From Bradyrhizobium sp. URHD0069 (GTDB taxonomy: Bacteria; Pseudomonadota; Alphaproteobacteria; Rhizobiales; Xanthobacteraceae), in assembly GCF_000701345.1 (NCBI RefSeq), contig NZ_KL370777.1:69467-133466 (forward strand): DNA of 64,000 bases, in the 5' to 3' direction. The first letter of the stretch is position 1; the number at the start of each line of letters is the position of its first letter. Of this stretch, positions 27,617-35,503 are shown piece after piece. The notes under the pieces were generated by a model. The model was not told the DNA's origin. It was given only the letters and a program-made list of their open reading frames with translations, and did not search any database. The position numbers and the translations under genes were made by a program.

Positions 27617-30583
27617 TCACGCCGCTTGAATCTGGCACAGGGTCACCTTGCCCTCGTGCATTCCGGTGACCGGATCGTAGCCGTAGGACGTGATCGTGTT
27701 GACGCTCTCGCCAAGCACGATCGGATCGCTGCCCTTCGGATAGTTGCCGCGCTGATCGACGCCCTGGAACCAGCCGGAGAAGTGGAACGGCATGAACGCC
27801 ACGCCCTTGCCGACGCGATCGGTGACCAGCGCCTTGACCCGCGCCTTCGAGCCGTTTTCCGGACCGAACACCCAGACCCAGCCCCCGTCCTTGATGCCGC
27901 GCTCGGCCGCATCCGAGGTGTTGACCTCAACGAACATGTCCTGCTGCAATTCGGCAAGCCAGCGGTTCGACCGCGTCTCCTCGCCGCCGCCTTCGTATTC
28001 CACGAGACGTCCGGAAGTGAGGATGATCGGGAATTGCTTGGCAAGTCCCTTCTCCACCGCCGCCTTCTGGACCGAGAAGCCGAGATTGGCCATGCGGAAC
28101 TGGCGGCCGTCAGGTCGCGTCGGATATTTGGCGACGAGGTCGGGACGCGGGGTGTAGATCGGCTCACGATGAACCGGCACGGGATCAGGCAGATTCCACG
28201 CCACTGCGCGGGCCTTGCCGTTGCCATACGCCATCACGCCATGTTCCAGCGTGACGCGAATGATGCCGCCCGACAGGTCGACCGCCCAGCCGACGCCGTC
28301 GGGATTGTTGCCGCCAATCTTGTTGATGGTTGCGAGTTCGGCCTCCGTGAGGTCCTTGTCCCAGCCGAGCTTCTTGAGCACGCCATAGGTGAATTCGGGA
28401 TAGCCGTCGGTCAGCTCCGAACCCTTGCTGTAGGATCCTTCGGCCAACAAGTTGACGTTCTTCACCGAGCCATCCGGCTGCTTCTCTTCGTAGACGACGC
28501 CGAAGCGCGCGCGGAAAGTACCGCCGCCGTCCTTGGCGTGCAGGTTGGTGTTGTAGAGCGTGTGCGTGCCCGGATGCCTGATCTGCGGGGTACCCCAGCA
28601 CGGCCACGGCAGGCCGTAATAGTCGCCGCCGACCTCGGGCTCGTCGGCCTTGGCGCGCAGCGTCACCAGGTCAAACTTGCCCTGGTTCTTCATGTGGGCC
28701 TTCAGTCGCTCCGGCGATTGGCCGGAATAGCCGGTCGAGAACCCCCCACGGTTGATTTCGCGCAGCAGGTCTTCCGGAGACGGATGATTGTTTTCCACCT
28801 TGATGTTCTTGAACATTCGATCGGCTAAACCGAGCTTCTTGGAAAGCAGGTAGATGATCTCGTAGTCGTCCTTGGATTCGAAGATCGGCTTGACGATCTG
28901 CTCGCCCCACTGCAGCGAGCGGTTCGACGCCGTGCGCGAGCCCGATGTCTCGAACTGGGTGCAGGCCGGCAGCAGATAGGTGCCATTCTTGCGGTCCGAG
29001 ATCGCGGCAAATGTGGTGGGGTGCGGATCGGCAACAACGAGCAATTCGAGTTTTTCGAGGCCCTTCACCATCTCCGTCATGCGCGGCACGGTATTGCCGC
29101 CATGCCCCATGATGACCACGCCCTTCACGGTATCGCGTTGATCGACGTCGTCGGGATTGGCCAGCGTCGCATCAAACCAGCGGGTCCACGGGATGCCCGG
29201 CAATTCCATGTTCTGCTTGCGGGTGCGGGCCGGACGGCCCGCCTTCGCCGGCACTTCGTCGAAGCGCGACTGCAGGTAGTCGTATTCGACTTCCCAGACC
29301 CGCGCCCAGTGCTTCCATGCACCTTCGACCAGGCCGTAATAGAGCGGCAGCGTCGTGATATCGAGACCGATATCGGTCGCGCCCTGCACGTTGCAGTGGC
29401 CGCGGAAAATGTTGGCGCCGCCGCCGAAGGTGCCGACATTTCCGGTCGCCAGCAACAGGTTGCAATAGGCGCGGACGTTGGCGGTGCCGACGGTGTGCTG
29501 GGTGCCGCCCATGCACCAGATGAAGGTCGAGGGCCGCTGCTTGGCGAAGGTCTCGGCGACCTTCTTCAACTGCTCGCCGGGAATCCCGGTGACGCGCTCG
29601 ACTTCTTCCGGCGTCCACTTGGCGACTTCGGCGCGGATCTGGTCCATGCCGTAGACGCGCTGCGCGATGAACTGCTTGTCTTCCCAACCATTGGCGAAGA
29701 TGTGGTGCAACATGCCCCAGATCACCGCGATGTCGGTGCCGCCGCGGAATCGGACATATTCGGTGGCGTGTGCTGCGGTGCGGGTGAAACGCGGGTCAAG
29801 TACGAACACGTTAGCGCGGTTGATTTCCTTGCCGGTGAGGATGTGCTGCAGCGACACCGGGTGCGCTTCGGCGGCATTCGATCCCATGAAGACGAGCGTC
29901 TTCGAATTCCTGATGTCGTTGTAGGAATTGGTCATCGCGCCGTAGCCCCAAGTATTGGCGACGCCGGCGACCGTTGTTGAATGGCAGATGCGTGCTTGGT
30001 GGTCGATCGAGTTGGTGCCCCAGAACGCCGCGAATTTGCGGAACAAGTAGCCGCCTTCGTTGGAGAATTTCGCGGAGCCGAGCAGATAGACCGAGTCGGC
30101 GCCGGACTTGGCGCGGATCTCGAGCATCTTGTCGCCGATCTCGTTGATGGCTTGATCCCACGACACTTTCTGCCATTCGCCGTTGACCAGCTTCATCGGA
30201 TATTTCAGGCGGCGGTCGCCATGCACCAGTTCGCGCACCGACGCGCCCTTGGCACAATGCGATCCGCGGTTGAGCGGACTGTCCCACGCCGGCTCCTGAC
30301 CGACCCAGACGCCATTCTGAACCTCGGCAATCACAGTGCAGCCGACCGAGCAATGCGTGCAGACGTTCTTTCTGATTTCGGTCGGCGCGCCGACGATTTT
30401 CGGCCCGGCCTGTGCCTTGCGCACCGATCCGAGCGGCATCAAGCCCAACGCAGCACCCGCACCCGCGGCCAGACCGGAGCGGCGCAGAAACGTGCGGCGG
30501 TCGAGAACTCCCGAAGCCAAGCCGGCGGCGATACCTTGCAAACGCGCGCGGCCTGCGGATCCATCTCTTCGCTTCATCAACAT
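27617..30583 (-). CDS. fdoG: Formate dehydrogenase catalytic (alpha) subunit, cysteine form
   Basis: 988 residues. Tat signal DRRTFLRRSGLAAG near 28-41, so the folded enzyme is exported to the periplasm. The [4Fe-4S] site is C75-x2-C78-x3-C82-x27-C110. The molybdenum or tungsten ligand position reads QARICHSTTVAG with Cys200, where E. coli FdnG/FdoG carry selenocysteine, so no Sec machinery is needed. Next comes GYGAMTNSYNDIRN, the FDH-N/O signature. Oxidises formate to CO2 using bis-MGD. Followed 14 bp later by the beta subunit and preceded by a small Tat protein and the TorD-like chaperone. Confidence 0.93.
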   Translation of the reverse strand: MLMKRRDGSAGRARLQGIAAGLASGVLDRRTFLRRSGLAAGAGAALGLMPLGSVRKAQAGPKIVGAPTEIRKNVCTHCSVGCTVIAEVQNGVWVGQEPAWDSPLNRGSHCAKGASVRELVHGDRRLKYPMKLVNGEWQKVSWDQAINEIGDKMLEIRAKSGADSVYLLGSAKFSNEGGYLFRKFAAFWGTNSIDHQARICHSTTVAGVANTWGYGAMTNSYNDIRNSKTLVFMGSNAAEAHPVSLQHILTGKEINRANVFVLDPRFTRTAAHATEYVRFRGGTDIAVIWGMLHHIFANGWEDKQFIAQRVYGMDQIRAEVAKWTPEEVERVTGIPGEQLKKVAETFAKQRPSTFIWCMGGTQHTVGTANVRAYCNLLLATGNVGTFGGGANIFRGHCNVQGATDIGLDITTLPLYYGLVEGAWKHWARVWEVEYDYLQSRFDEVPAKAGRPARTRKQNMELPGIPWTRWFDATLANPDDVDQRDTVKGVVIMGHGGNTVPRMTEMVKGLEKLELLVVADPHPTTFAAISDRKNGTYLLPACTQFETSGSRTASNRSLQWGEQIVKPIFESKDDYEIIYLLSKKLGLADRMFKNIKVENNHPSPEDLLREINRGGFSTGYSGQSPERLKAHMKNQGKFDLVTLRAKADEPEVGGDYYGLPWPCWGTPQIRHPGTHTLYNTNLHAKDGGGTFRARFGVVYEEKQPDGSVKNVNLLAEGSYSKGSELTDGYPEFTYGVLKKLGWDKDLTEAELATINKIGGNNPDGVGWAVDLSGGIIRVTLEHGVMAYGNGKARAVAWNLPDPVPVHREPIYTPRPDLVAKYPTRPDGRQFRMANLGFSVQKAAVEKGLAKQFPIILTSGRLVEYEGGGEETRSNRWLAELQQDMFVEVNTSDAAERGIKDGGWVWVFGPENGSKARVKALVTDRVGKGVAFMPFHFSGWFQGVDQRGNYPKGSDPIVLGESVNTITSYGYDPVTGMHEGKVTLCQIQAA

Positions 30584-30596
30584 GTGCGTAGTCCCA

Positions 30597-30830
30597 TCAA
30601 TAGCGGTTGACGCGATAGAAGTTCTTGACGTGATCGGTTTCCTTGTAGCGAGCCTTCAACCGCTCGGCCTGCGACTCTTCGGCTTCGGCCTCGTTCGAAA
30701 GCGGCACGACCGCCGCCGCAGCGACCGCAGCCGATCCGCCCATCAGGAAGAACCGGCGACGGTCAACGCCTGTCGCTGCCCGCGATCTGGGTTCGCGGCC
30801 CGGTGATTTGCTGTCGGATGGCTTGCTCAT
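30597..30830 (-). CDS. Small Tat-signal protein of the formate dehydrogenase operon
   Basis: 77 residues from ATG 30830 with GGAGA 6 nt upstream. Tat motif DRRRFFLMGGSAAVAAAAVVPL near 24-45 is cut down in the mature part to about 30 charged residues (AEESQAERLKARYKETDHVKNFYRVNRY; shown in pieces only as AEESQAERLKARYK and HVKNFYRVNRY). It lies 13 bp before the alpha-subunit start. Similar small proteins accompany this FDH type; function is unknown, possibly a structural subunit or export partner. Confidence 0.8.
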   Translation of the reverse strand: MSKPSDSKSPGREPRSRAATGVDRRRFFLMGGSAAVAAAAVVPLSNEAEAEESQAERLKARYKETDHVKNFYRVNRY

Positions 30831-30870
30831 TGCGATCTCCCCTACGTCAATCTTCCGGTTACCTCTTGCG

Positions 30871-31659
30871 TCACTCTGACAGCGTAAAGGCCTCGGATTC
30901 CAGTTCCATGAAGACGCGGCCAACGCGGCCAACGGCGCGGTAGAAGTTGGCCGACCGCGACATCTCGAGGTCGGCGAACATCCGCGTAGCCCACGGCCTG
31001 AGATGCCGCTCGAAGAATCGCGCCTGCTCGCTGAAATCGGCTTCGAAATCGCCGCGCGCGAGGCCGGCCATTACCTCAAGCAGGATCGCGATGTGATCTT
31101 CCGGCTCGCGCGACGAACCTGCGCGCTCGATGCCGAGCCCGTCGAGGTCTTCGCGTACCCGTGCCAGCGGGCGCTCGTGAAGAAAGCCGGTCAGATAATA
31201 AGAGGCATAGGGCAGCAGATCGCCGCGACCGAGCCCGATGAACAGATCGAAGAACTCCTTGCTGACGGCGCGATCATCCGCCGCGGCCGCAGCGGATGCG
31301 AGTTCGATATGCGCCATGCCGAGATCGGATGCGTCGCCCTTCAACGCGGCGACCCGCGACAGCGTATCGGCATCGGGCGCCTTGCCGAGCAGCAAGGACA
31401 ACAAGCCGTATTCCGCTGCGCGCAGCTGATCGATCTCGTCGACTTCGGATTTCGATGACACTTGTTCCCCGGGTAGTCCGTAGAGATCGGGGCGAAGGAC
31501 AAAACGGTGCACCCGCGTCAGCGCTTCCACGGCGAGCACTCTCTCTGCGGGAATGCGCGACCACGCCGAAACCGAGGGCTGCGCAATGCCGATCGCTCGC
31601 GCGAGCGACGCGACACCACCTGCTGCCTTGATTGCCTGTTCCAGACCGGCGTCACGCAT
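30871..31659 (-). CDS. HTH (YdaS/Cro-like) fused to TorD-family chaperone
   Basis: 262 residues. Residues 1-62 form a Cro/YdaS-type helix-turn-helix (GGVASLARAIGIAQPSVSAWSRIPAERVLAVEALT, in parts: SLARAIGIAQPSVSAWSRI and PAERVLAVEALT). Residues about 75-255 are TorD/DmsD-like: AEYGLLSLLLGKAPD near 82, PYASYYLTGFLHERPL near 152, EPEDHIAILLEVMAGL near 183, FFERHLRPWATRMFADLE near 213. TorD-family chaperones bind the Tat signal of a molybdoenzyme and guard cofactor insertion, here surely for the alpha subunit. The DNA-binding domain suggests the chaperone also senses maturation and controls the operon (inference). First gene after an internal promoter. Confidence 0.88.
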   Translation of the reverse strand: MRDAGLEQAIKAAGGVASLARAIGIAQPSVSAWSRIPAERVLAVEALTRVHRFVLRPDLYGLPGEQVSSKSEVDEIDQLRAAEYGLLSLLLGKAPDADTLSRVAALKGDASDLGMAHIELASAAAAADDRAVSKEFFDLFIGLGRGDLLPYASYYLTGFLHERPLARVREDLDGLGIERAGSSREPEDHIAILLEVMAGLARGDFEADFSEQARFFERHLRPWATRMFADLEMSRSANFYRAVGRVGRVFMELESEAFTLSE

Positions 31660-31709
31660 GGTGCAACCGATTTCTCCCCGCCGTCCCGTGCCTGTTAAAC
31701 GGGCATTCG

Positions 31710-31738
31710 ATTTAGAACTGGAATAGTTCCAGTGTCAA
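31710..31738 (-). promoter_or_regulatory. Promoter with a palindrome filling the -35/-10 spacer, upstream of the HTH-TorD gene
   Basis: On the minus strand TTGACA (31738-31733), a perfect sigma70-type -35, is followed at 16-17 bp by TCTAAA/CTAAAT as a weak -10. Between them lies ACTGGAA-CTA-TTCCAGT (31733-31717), an inverted repeat with perfect 7-bp arms. A repressor bound there would occlude RNA polymerase. The gene starts about 50 bp downstream and encodes a HTH protein, so autoregulation is the simplest idea. A smaller inverted repeat, ATAGG-N5-CCTAT, is at 31749-31763. Confidence 0.6.
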
Positions 31739-31781
31739 AATTTGTAACATAGGCTTTTCCTATATTATCAAAGACTTTGGT

Positions 31782-32459
31782 CTAAGTCGTTGGTTTTGCA
31801 GAGCCATGTCGTCGCACCGCCTGTTGCGGTGCAGCAAAACTCGGCTCGGGTTCCCCCGCCTGCCCGCCGCCAATGCTCGGGTTTTGAGCCACGGAAATGG
31901 CTTCGTCACCCAACCTCAGCGCTTGCGTCGGCAAGTCAGGTGCGGGCTCCTGCGCTGTATTGGGTTCGGGGGCCAGCGCGGGATCGCCAGGCTCTCTTTC
32001 CGGGTCGACGGCCGGTGTCGAAGGTTCGGCCACCGAATCGCCGCTGCCCATGATCTGCGAAACCAGCCGGGCAACGTCCATCCCGGCTTCGATCTCGCCA
32101 CTGCCCGGCACGCCCCCCGGCGTATTCCAGTCATAGGCATATTCGAGCGCCGGATTGACGTAGTTGCGGATCGCGGGATCCAGCGCCCAGGATTTTCGTA
32201 ACGCCGCGTTGCGCAGATGTTCGGGAACGCCCTTGCGGAGAAAGCCGGTGATATCGGTCGTTTCCGTCAGGTCCTCCAGCTTGGGCAGGGTGGAGAGATC
32301 GAATTCTTGCGCGGCATCGGCTTCATCGACCGGCGTGGAGGGCACCACGTCAGCTTCCGCAGCTGGCGTGTCACCATCCGGCTGCTTCGCCTCTTGCTTG
32401 CGCTGCGACCACCGCGCAAGGAACCCCTTGCCTTCATCGCCCTGGTCCGGACCACTCAT
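31782..32459 (-). CDS. DUF3306 protein
   Basis: 225 residues. The conserved block is LPKLEDLTETTDITGFLRKGVPE near 58 and LRNAALRKSWALDPAIRNYVNPALEYAYDWN near 83-113 (key residues: RKGVPE, LRKxWxxDPxIR, YAYDWN), flanked by acidic, proline-rich low-complexity ends. Its ATG overlaps the DUF3305 stop by 4 bp. DUF3305/DUF3306 pairs recur beside periplasmic formate dehydrogenases; function is not established. No signal peptide, so probably cytosolic. Confidence 0.8.
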   Translation of the reverse strand: MSGPDQGDEGKGFLARWSQRKQEAKQPDGDTPAAEADVVPSTPVDEADAAQEFDLSTLPKLEDLTETTDITGFLRKGVPEHLRNAALRKSWALDPAIRNYVNPALEYAYDWNTPGGVPGSGEIEAGMDVARLVSQIMGSGDSVAEPSTPAVDPEREPGDPALAPEPNTAQEPAPDLPTQALRLGDEAISVAQNPSIGGGQAGEPEPSFAAPQQAVRRHGSAKPTT

Positions 32460-32974
32460 GCGCTGCTTTTTCCGTCGTCCTGGGAACTGTCAGGCATTCG
32501 CCGACGATCGCCGCCGGCACGATCCCGCTTGCGTTTGTGGAATACCCGCTCGACATGGAATTGGTCGACAAAGGCGGCGATCCACGCAGCGATCTCAGCT
32601 GGCATCGGAACCGTACCGATGACGTCGCAGCCGCTTTCGAACATCGCCTCCCCTTCGGTCGGATCGGCCGTTACTTTGGTCAACTCGAGTTCGGGGCCGC
32701 CATCCTGACGCCGCAGCGCGACCCAGATGCGAGGGGCGCCATCGGCGAGATTGTCGCGGTAATTCGCGGTGTCCGAGCTGAACAGATCGATGCTCGCGGC
32801 GCCGGCGTAGTAAATCGTCGCATCGGGTTCGCTGGACAGCACGGTCCATTGCGCAGTCGCGGGCACTTCGTCGAGAACCGTTACCGGCGACCACATATGA
32901 TCGATCCATGGATTATCGATCGAACGGCGGCGCACGACCACACCGACTTCGCGGGACGCCTCGGTCATCGCCAT
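32456..32974 (-). CDS. DUF3305 protein
   Basis: 172 residues from ATG 32974, which has GGAGG 7 nt upstream (the frame opens at 33007 without one). Landmarks: VGVVVRRRSIDNPWIDHMW near 8, YYAGAASIDLFSSDTANYRDNL near 54, PRIWVALR near 79, a GTVPMP segment near 120, and a basic C-terminus (VFHKRKRDRAGGDRRR). Soluble, no signal. Translationally coupled to DUF3306, so the two products probably act together in FDH biogenesis. Confidence 0.8.
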   Translation of the reverse strand: MAMTEASREVGVVVRRRSIDNPWIDHMWSPVTVLDEVPATAQWTVLSSEPDATIYYAGAASIDLFSSDTANYRDNLADGAPRIWVALRRQDGGPELELTKVTADPTEGEAMFESGCDVIGTVPMPAEIAAWIAAFVDQFHVERVFHKRKRDRAGGDRRRMPDSSQDDGKSSA

Positions 32975-32999
32975 GAGTGATCCTCCGTTCGCCGGTCGA

Positions 33000-34019
33000 T
33001 CATGCAATATCCGCAGTGGCCGCGAGCGGTAGCCCCGCGACCAGATTTTGCGGCTTGACGCGCACCACTCTGTCCCCGCCCATCGCCAGAATGAGGTAGA
33101 TCGGCTTATTGCCGACGCGTTCGTCCACCAGCCGCGTGTCCTCGATGTTCAGCCGCATCAGGGCAACGATGCGCTCCTCGGTATGGCCGTCCAGCGCGTC
33201 GCCGTTCCATAAGGCGTTGCCGATCCGCGTGCCTTCGCTGTCGAGACCGACGAACCAGCGCCAGTCGCGGTCTTCGATCGCGGCGACCGTTTCGACGTTG
33301 ACGGCAATGCCCAGGAGATGGCCAATCCATCGCTCGATAACCCTGCACAGCCCGGCGCGCGCCTTCGGATTGCCGCCGATGTTCATCACCATCGCATGCG
33401 CGTCCGAACGCGACCAGTAGCTCCAGGCGTTTTCGTCGTCCATCACATCCATCTCGCCGAACGCGTGCGGCTGAAGCAAAGCCGTGAGCGGCGACGCATG
33501 CATGTCATGTTGCGCGTGTTGCTGCGCCTCGACCACTTCCGCATCGGCCAACAGCAGCGCACCGTCGTGGACGGTGGCCGATTGGCTGCGATAGAACAAC
33601 TCGGCGGCGCGCAGCGTGTACGGATCGTCGCAACCCTCAAGCGCGTTGCGCAAGATCAGATGGCAGAGCTGAGACACAAAGATCGGCGGCAGATCGCCGG
33701 CACCCTTGCGCGCCAGCGACGTATACAACGCCTCGAGCGACGGCGCCGCAATCAGCCGGTCGCGGAAGTTCATCATAAAGGTCCAGTTCTCGCGCGCATC
33801 GGCGTCGGCGAGCGCGGCAATGTCCGCGCTTGAGACCGGACGCAGAGGATTTGCCAGCAGACTGGCATGCAACTGGCGTTCGGCCTCGCAGGCATCGGTT
33901 GGCGGCATCAATTCAGGCCGCGCCAGATAGGCCATGATCAATTCGGGCGTCGCAACGAGCCCGCCATGCTCGGCACGGTGCGTGAGGTGGTGGCCCGAGG
34001 CGACCCAGAATTCTCTCAT
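33000..34019 (-). CDS. DUF6352 family protein
   Basis: 339 residues, soluble. Starts MREFWVASGHHLTHR; Cys and His residues are few. A central segment reads LLADAEVVEAQQ and HDMHASPLTALLQ; the C-terminal third, with NKPIYLILAMGGDRVVRVKPQNLV, matches the FDH-neighbourhood family I know as DUF6352. Function unknown. Its start overlaps the DUF6505 stop (ATGA), in the same transcription unit. Confidence 0.75.
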   Translation of the reverse strand: MREFWVASGHHLTHRAEHGGLVATPELIMAYLARPELMPPTDACEAERQLHASLLANPLRPVSSADIAALADADARENWTFMMNFRDRLIAAPSLEALYTSLARKGAGDLPPIFVSQLCHLILRNALEGCDDPYTLRAAELFYRSQSATVHDGALLLADAEVVEAQQHAQHDMHASPLTALLQPHAFGEMDVMDDENAWSYWSRSDAHAMVMNIGGNPKARAGLCRVIERWIGHLLGIAVNVETVAAIEDRDWRWFVGLDSEGTRIGNALWNGDALDGHTEERIVALMRLNIEDTRLVDERVGNKPIYLILAMGGDRVVRVKPQNLVAGLPLAATADIA

Positions 34020-34579
34020 GTGCGATCCGTCGTCTTGATCATTCCGAGAAGATCGGCCTGTTCGTCAGGTTCGATGTCGCCTTCAACCTCATGAAAGGTA
34101 AAGGCCCGAGCATGCGCGTGCAACCGGTCGCCGTCCGCTGCAGCTTCGCGCGGCTTCAATGTACGAAAGCGCTCGCGGATTTCGCCGCTCTCGACGCTCC
34201 GCTGCACGGCGAGCAGAGTCTGGGGCGGGTGATCGCACAGCGAGGCCGCAAACGCGACCTCTTCTTCGGCGGCAAGACGCGCAGACTCCAGATCGGGCGC
34301 GCCAAACTTCTCCAGCAACCGGCCTGCGAGGCGCTCGACCATGGCTTGCCTGTCCGCCTCGGTCGCCTCGGTGACCACAGCGAGCGTCGACCAGCCGAGA
34401 CTGTCGATACCAAGAAAGCCCGAGCGTAGCGCCACGCGCTGCTTCTGGCCGAGCGTCGCCGGGTCCCGGTTCCAGAACACGAACGCGCCGGAAACCGCCC
34501 ACTCGCCGGGTTCCGCCGCCCGCTCGAAAACAAACGTATCCGACGGGTCGAGCCTGATGGTCCGCGGAAATCTCAACAT
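34016..34579 (-). CDS. DUF6505 family protein
   Basis: 187 residues from ATG 34579 (MLRFPRTIRLDPSDTFVFERAAEPGE), 7 bp after the ligase-like gene. Motifs GEWAVSGAFVFWN near 25 and GFLGIDSLGWSTLAVV near 54. No catalytic motif recognised. The frame is open upstream to 34783, but that part lies inside the ligase gene and is a shadow. Conserved companion of DUF6352 beside formate dehydrogenases; role unknown. Confidence 0.72.
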   Translation of the reverse strand: MLRFPRTIRLDPSDTFVFERAAEPGEWAVSGAFVFWNRDPATLGQKQRVALRSGFLGIDSLGWSTLAVVTEATEADRQAMVERLAGRLLEKFGAPDLESARLAAEEEVAFAASLCDHPPQTLLAVQRSVESGEIRERFRTLKPREAAADGDRLHAHARAFTFHEVEGDIEPDEQADLLGMIKTTDRT

Positions 34580-34586
34580 GTCGCCC

Positions 34587-35348
34587 TCATCCGAGTTTCG
34601 GACCGCGCGCTTGCGGATCATACCAAGCCGCCTGGCCAAGTGCATCCACAAGACCGGCCCGGTCGGGCGGCCCGCTGCCGGCCGGCAAAGCGACCAGGAG
34701 GTCGCCATTGAGGTCGATGGTCCGGCGCTCGCCTGCCTTGCGCCTGGGAAGCCGCTCCAGATAATCCCGCGCGATCGCCTCAAATCCCCGCTCGTTCCAT
34801 TGGTCGAATCCGGTCATCAGATGGCGGGTGAAGCTCTCGATGATCGCATCGGTATCGACCATCTCAAAACCTTCGCTCAACAGCGAAACGCCGGCAGCGG
34901 CCTGCACCTCTTCAATATGGGCCATGTCCGCCGCGCGCAGGATGATACCGAACACCAGCCACGGAGGAACCTCGCCCTCGGGGCAATCCTTGGGCCAGCC
35001 GAGCCGGCCGCCGCCAAGCAATCCGCCGTCGAACCGGATGGCATCCGGCCAGTCGAAAGCCACTTCCCGCTCCGGCGGGCAATGGGCGGCAATCGCGTCT
35101 GCCGCGGCATTCATCCCGGCAAAGAACGCCCGGCGCGCCGACACCAGCGGCTCGTCGGGTTCCAGAACCACCGCAAATTCGATCAGATCGTAGCGGCGCA
35201 CCCACACCAGCGTGCCGGCACCCGCTTCAGCGGCGATGTTGCAGCCATGGGCAAACGCGTCGCCAACTTCGCGCAGCGCCACCAAAGTATAACCAGGCGG
35301 CAGATCGAGTGTTTGCTCTACGCCTGCAAGACGCGACATCATGGACAT
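34587..35348 (-). CDS. Biotin/lipoate protein ligase-like protein (BPL/LplA fold)
   Basis: 253 residues. The BPL/LplA/LipB-like core is visible: LPPGYTLVALREVGDAFAHG near 15, AGTLVWVRRYDLIEFAVVLEP near 42, AIRFDGGLLGGGRLGWP near 102, and the DUF4444-like C-terminal region RTIDLNGDLLVALP near 215. The canonical biotin-binding GRGRRGR loop is absent, and the lipoyl-ligase Lys was not identified. It may therefore bind a cofactor or act on a target other than lipoyl domains. First gene leftwards from the divergent promoter at about 35.4 kb. Confidence 0.7.
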   Translation of the reverse strand: MSMMSRLAGVEQTLDLPPGYTLVALREVGDAFAHGCNIAAEAGAGTLVWVRRYDLIEFAVVLEPDEPLVSARRAFFAGMNAAADAIAAHCPPEREVAFDWPDAIRFDGGLLGGGRLGWPKDCPEGEVPPWLVFGIILRAADMAHIEEVQAAAGVSLLSEGFEMVDTDAIIESFTRHLMTGFDQWNERGFEAIARDYLERLPRRKAGERRTIDLNGDLLVALPAGSGPPDRAGLVDALGQAAWYDPQARGPKLG

Positions 35349-35503
35349 TCATCCTTAAGGGCTTTGCAATTGGCCGGTGTATGCTATCCCGGTCAAGGGC
35401 ACGAGGCGAGCCGGCCTTGAACTTGCAGAATTTGATCTTAGCAGGTACCGCGGGGGCACTCTAACAACACCGCGCCGGGAAGGCCGGTTCAGGGTAAGTC
35501 ACA
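35349..35503. promoter_or_regulatory. Divergent promoter region of the FDH accessory operons
   Basis: 155 bp between two divergent start codons. It must contain promoters for the leftward ligase-DUF operon and the rightward polyferredoxin-Mrp pair. I could not pick a single convincing -35/-10 pair or operator. Confidence 0.45.

Noticed and set aside
27617-30583. Selenocysteine codon in formate dehydrogenase
   Set aside because: The frame is continuous without an internal TGA, and the active-site position reads Cys200 (RICHSTT).
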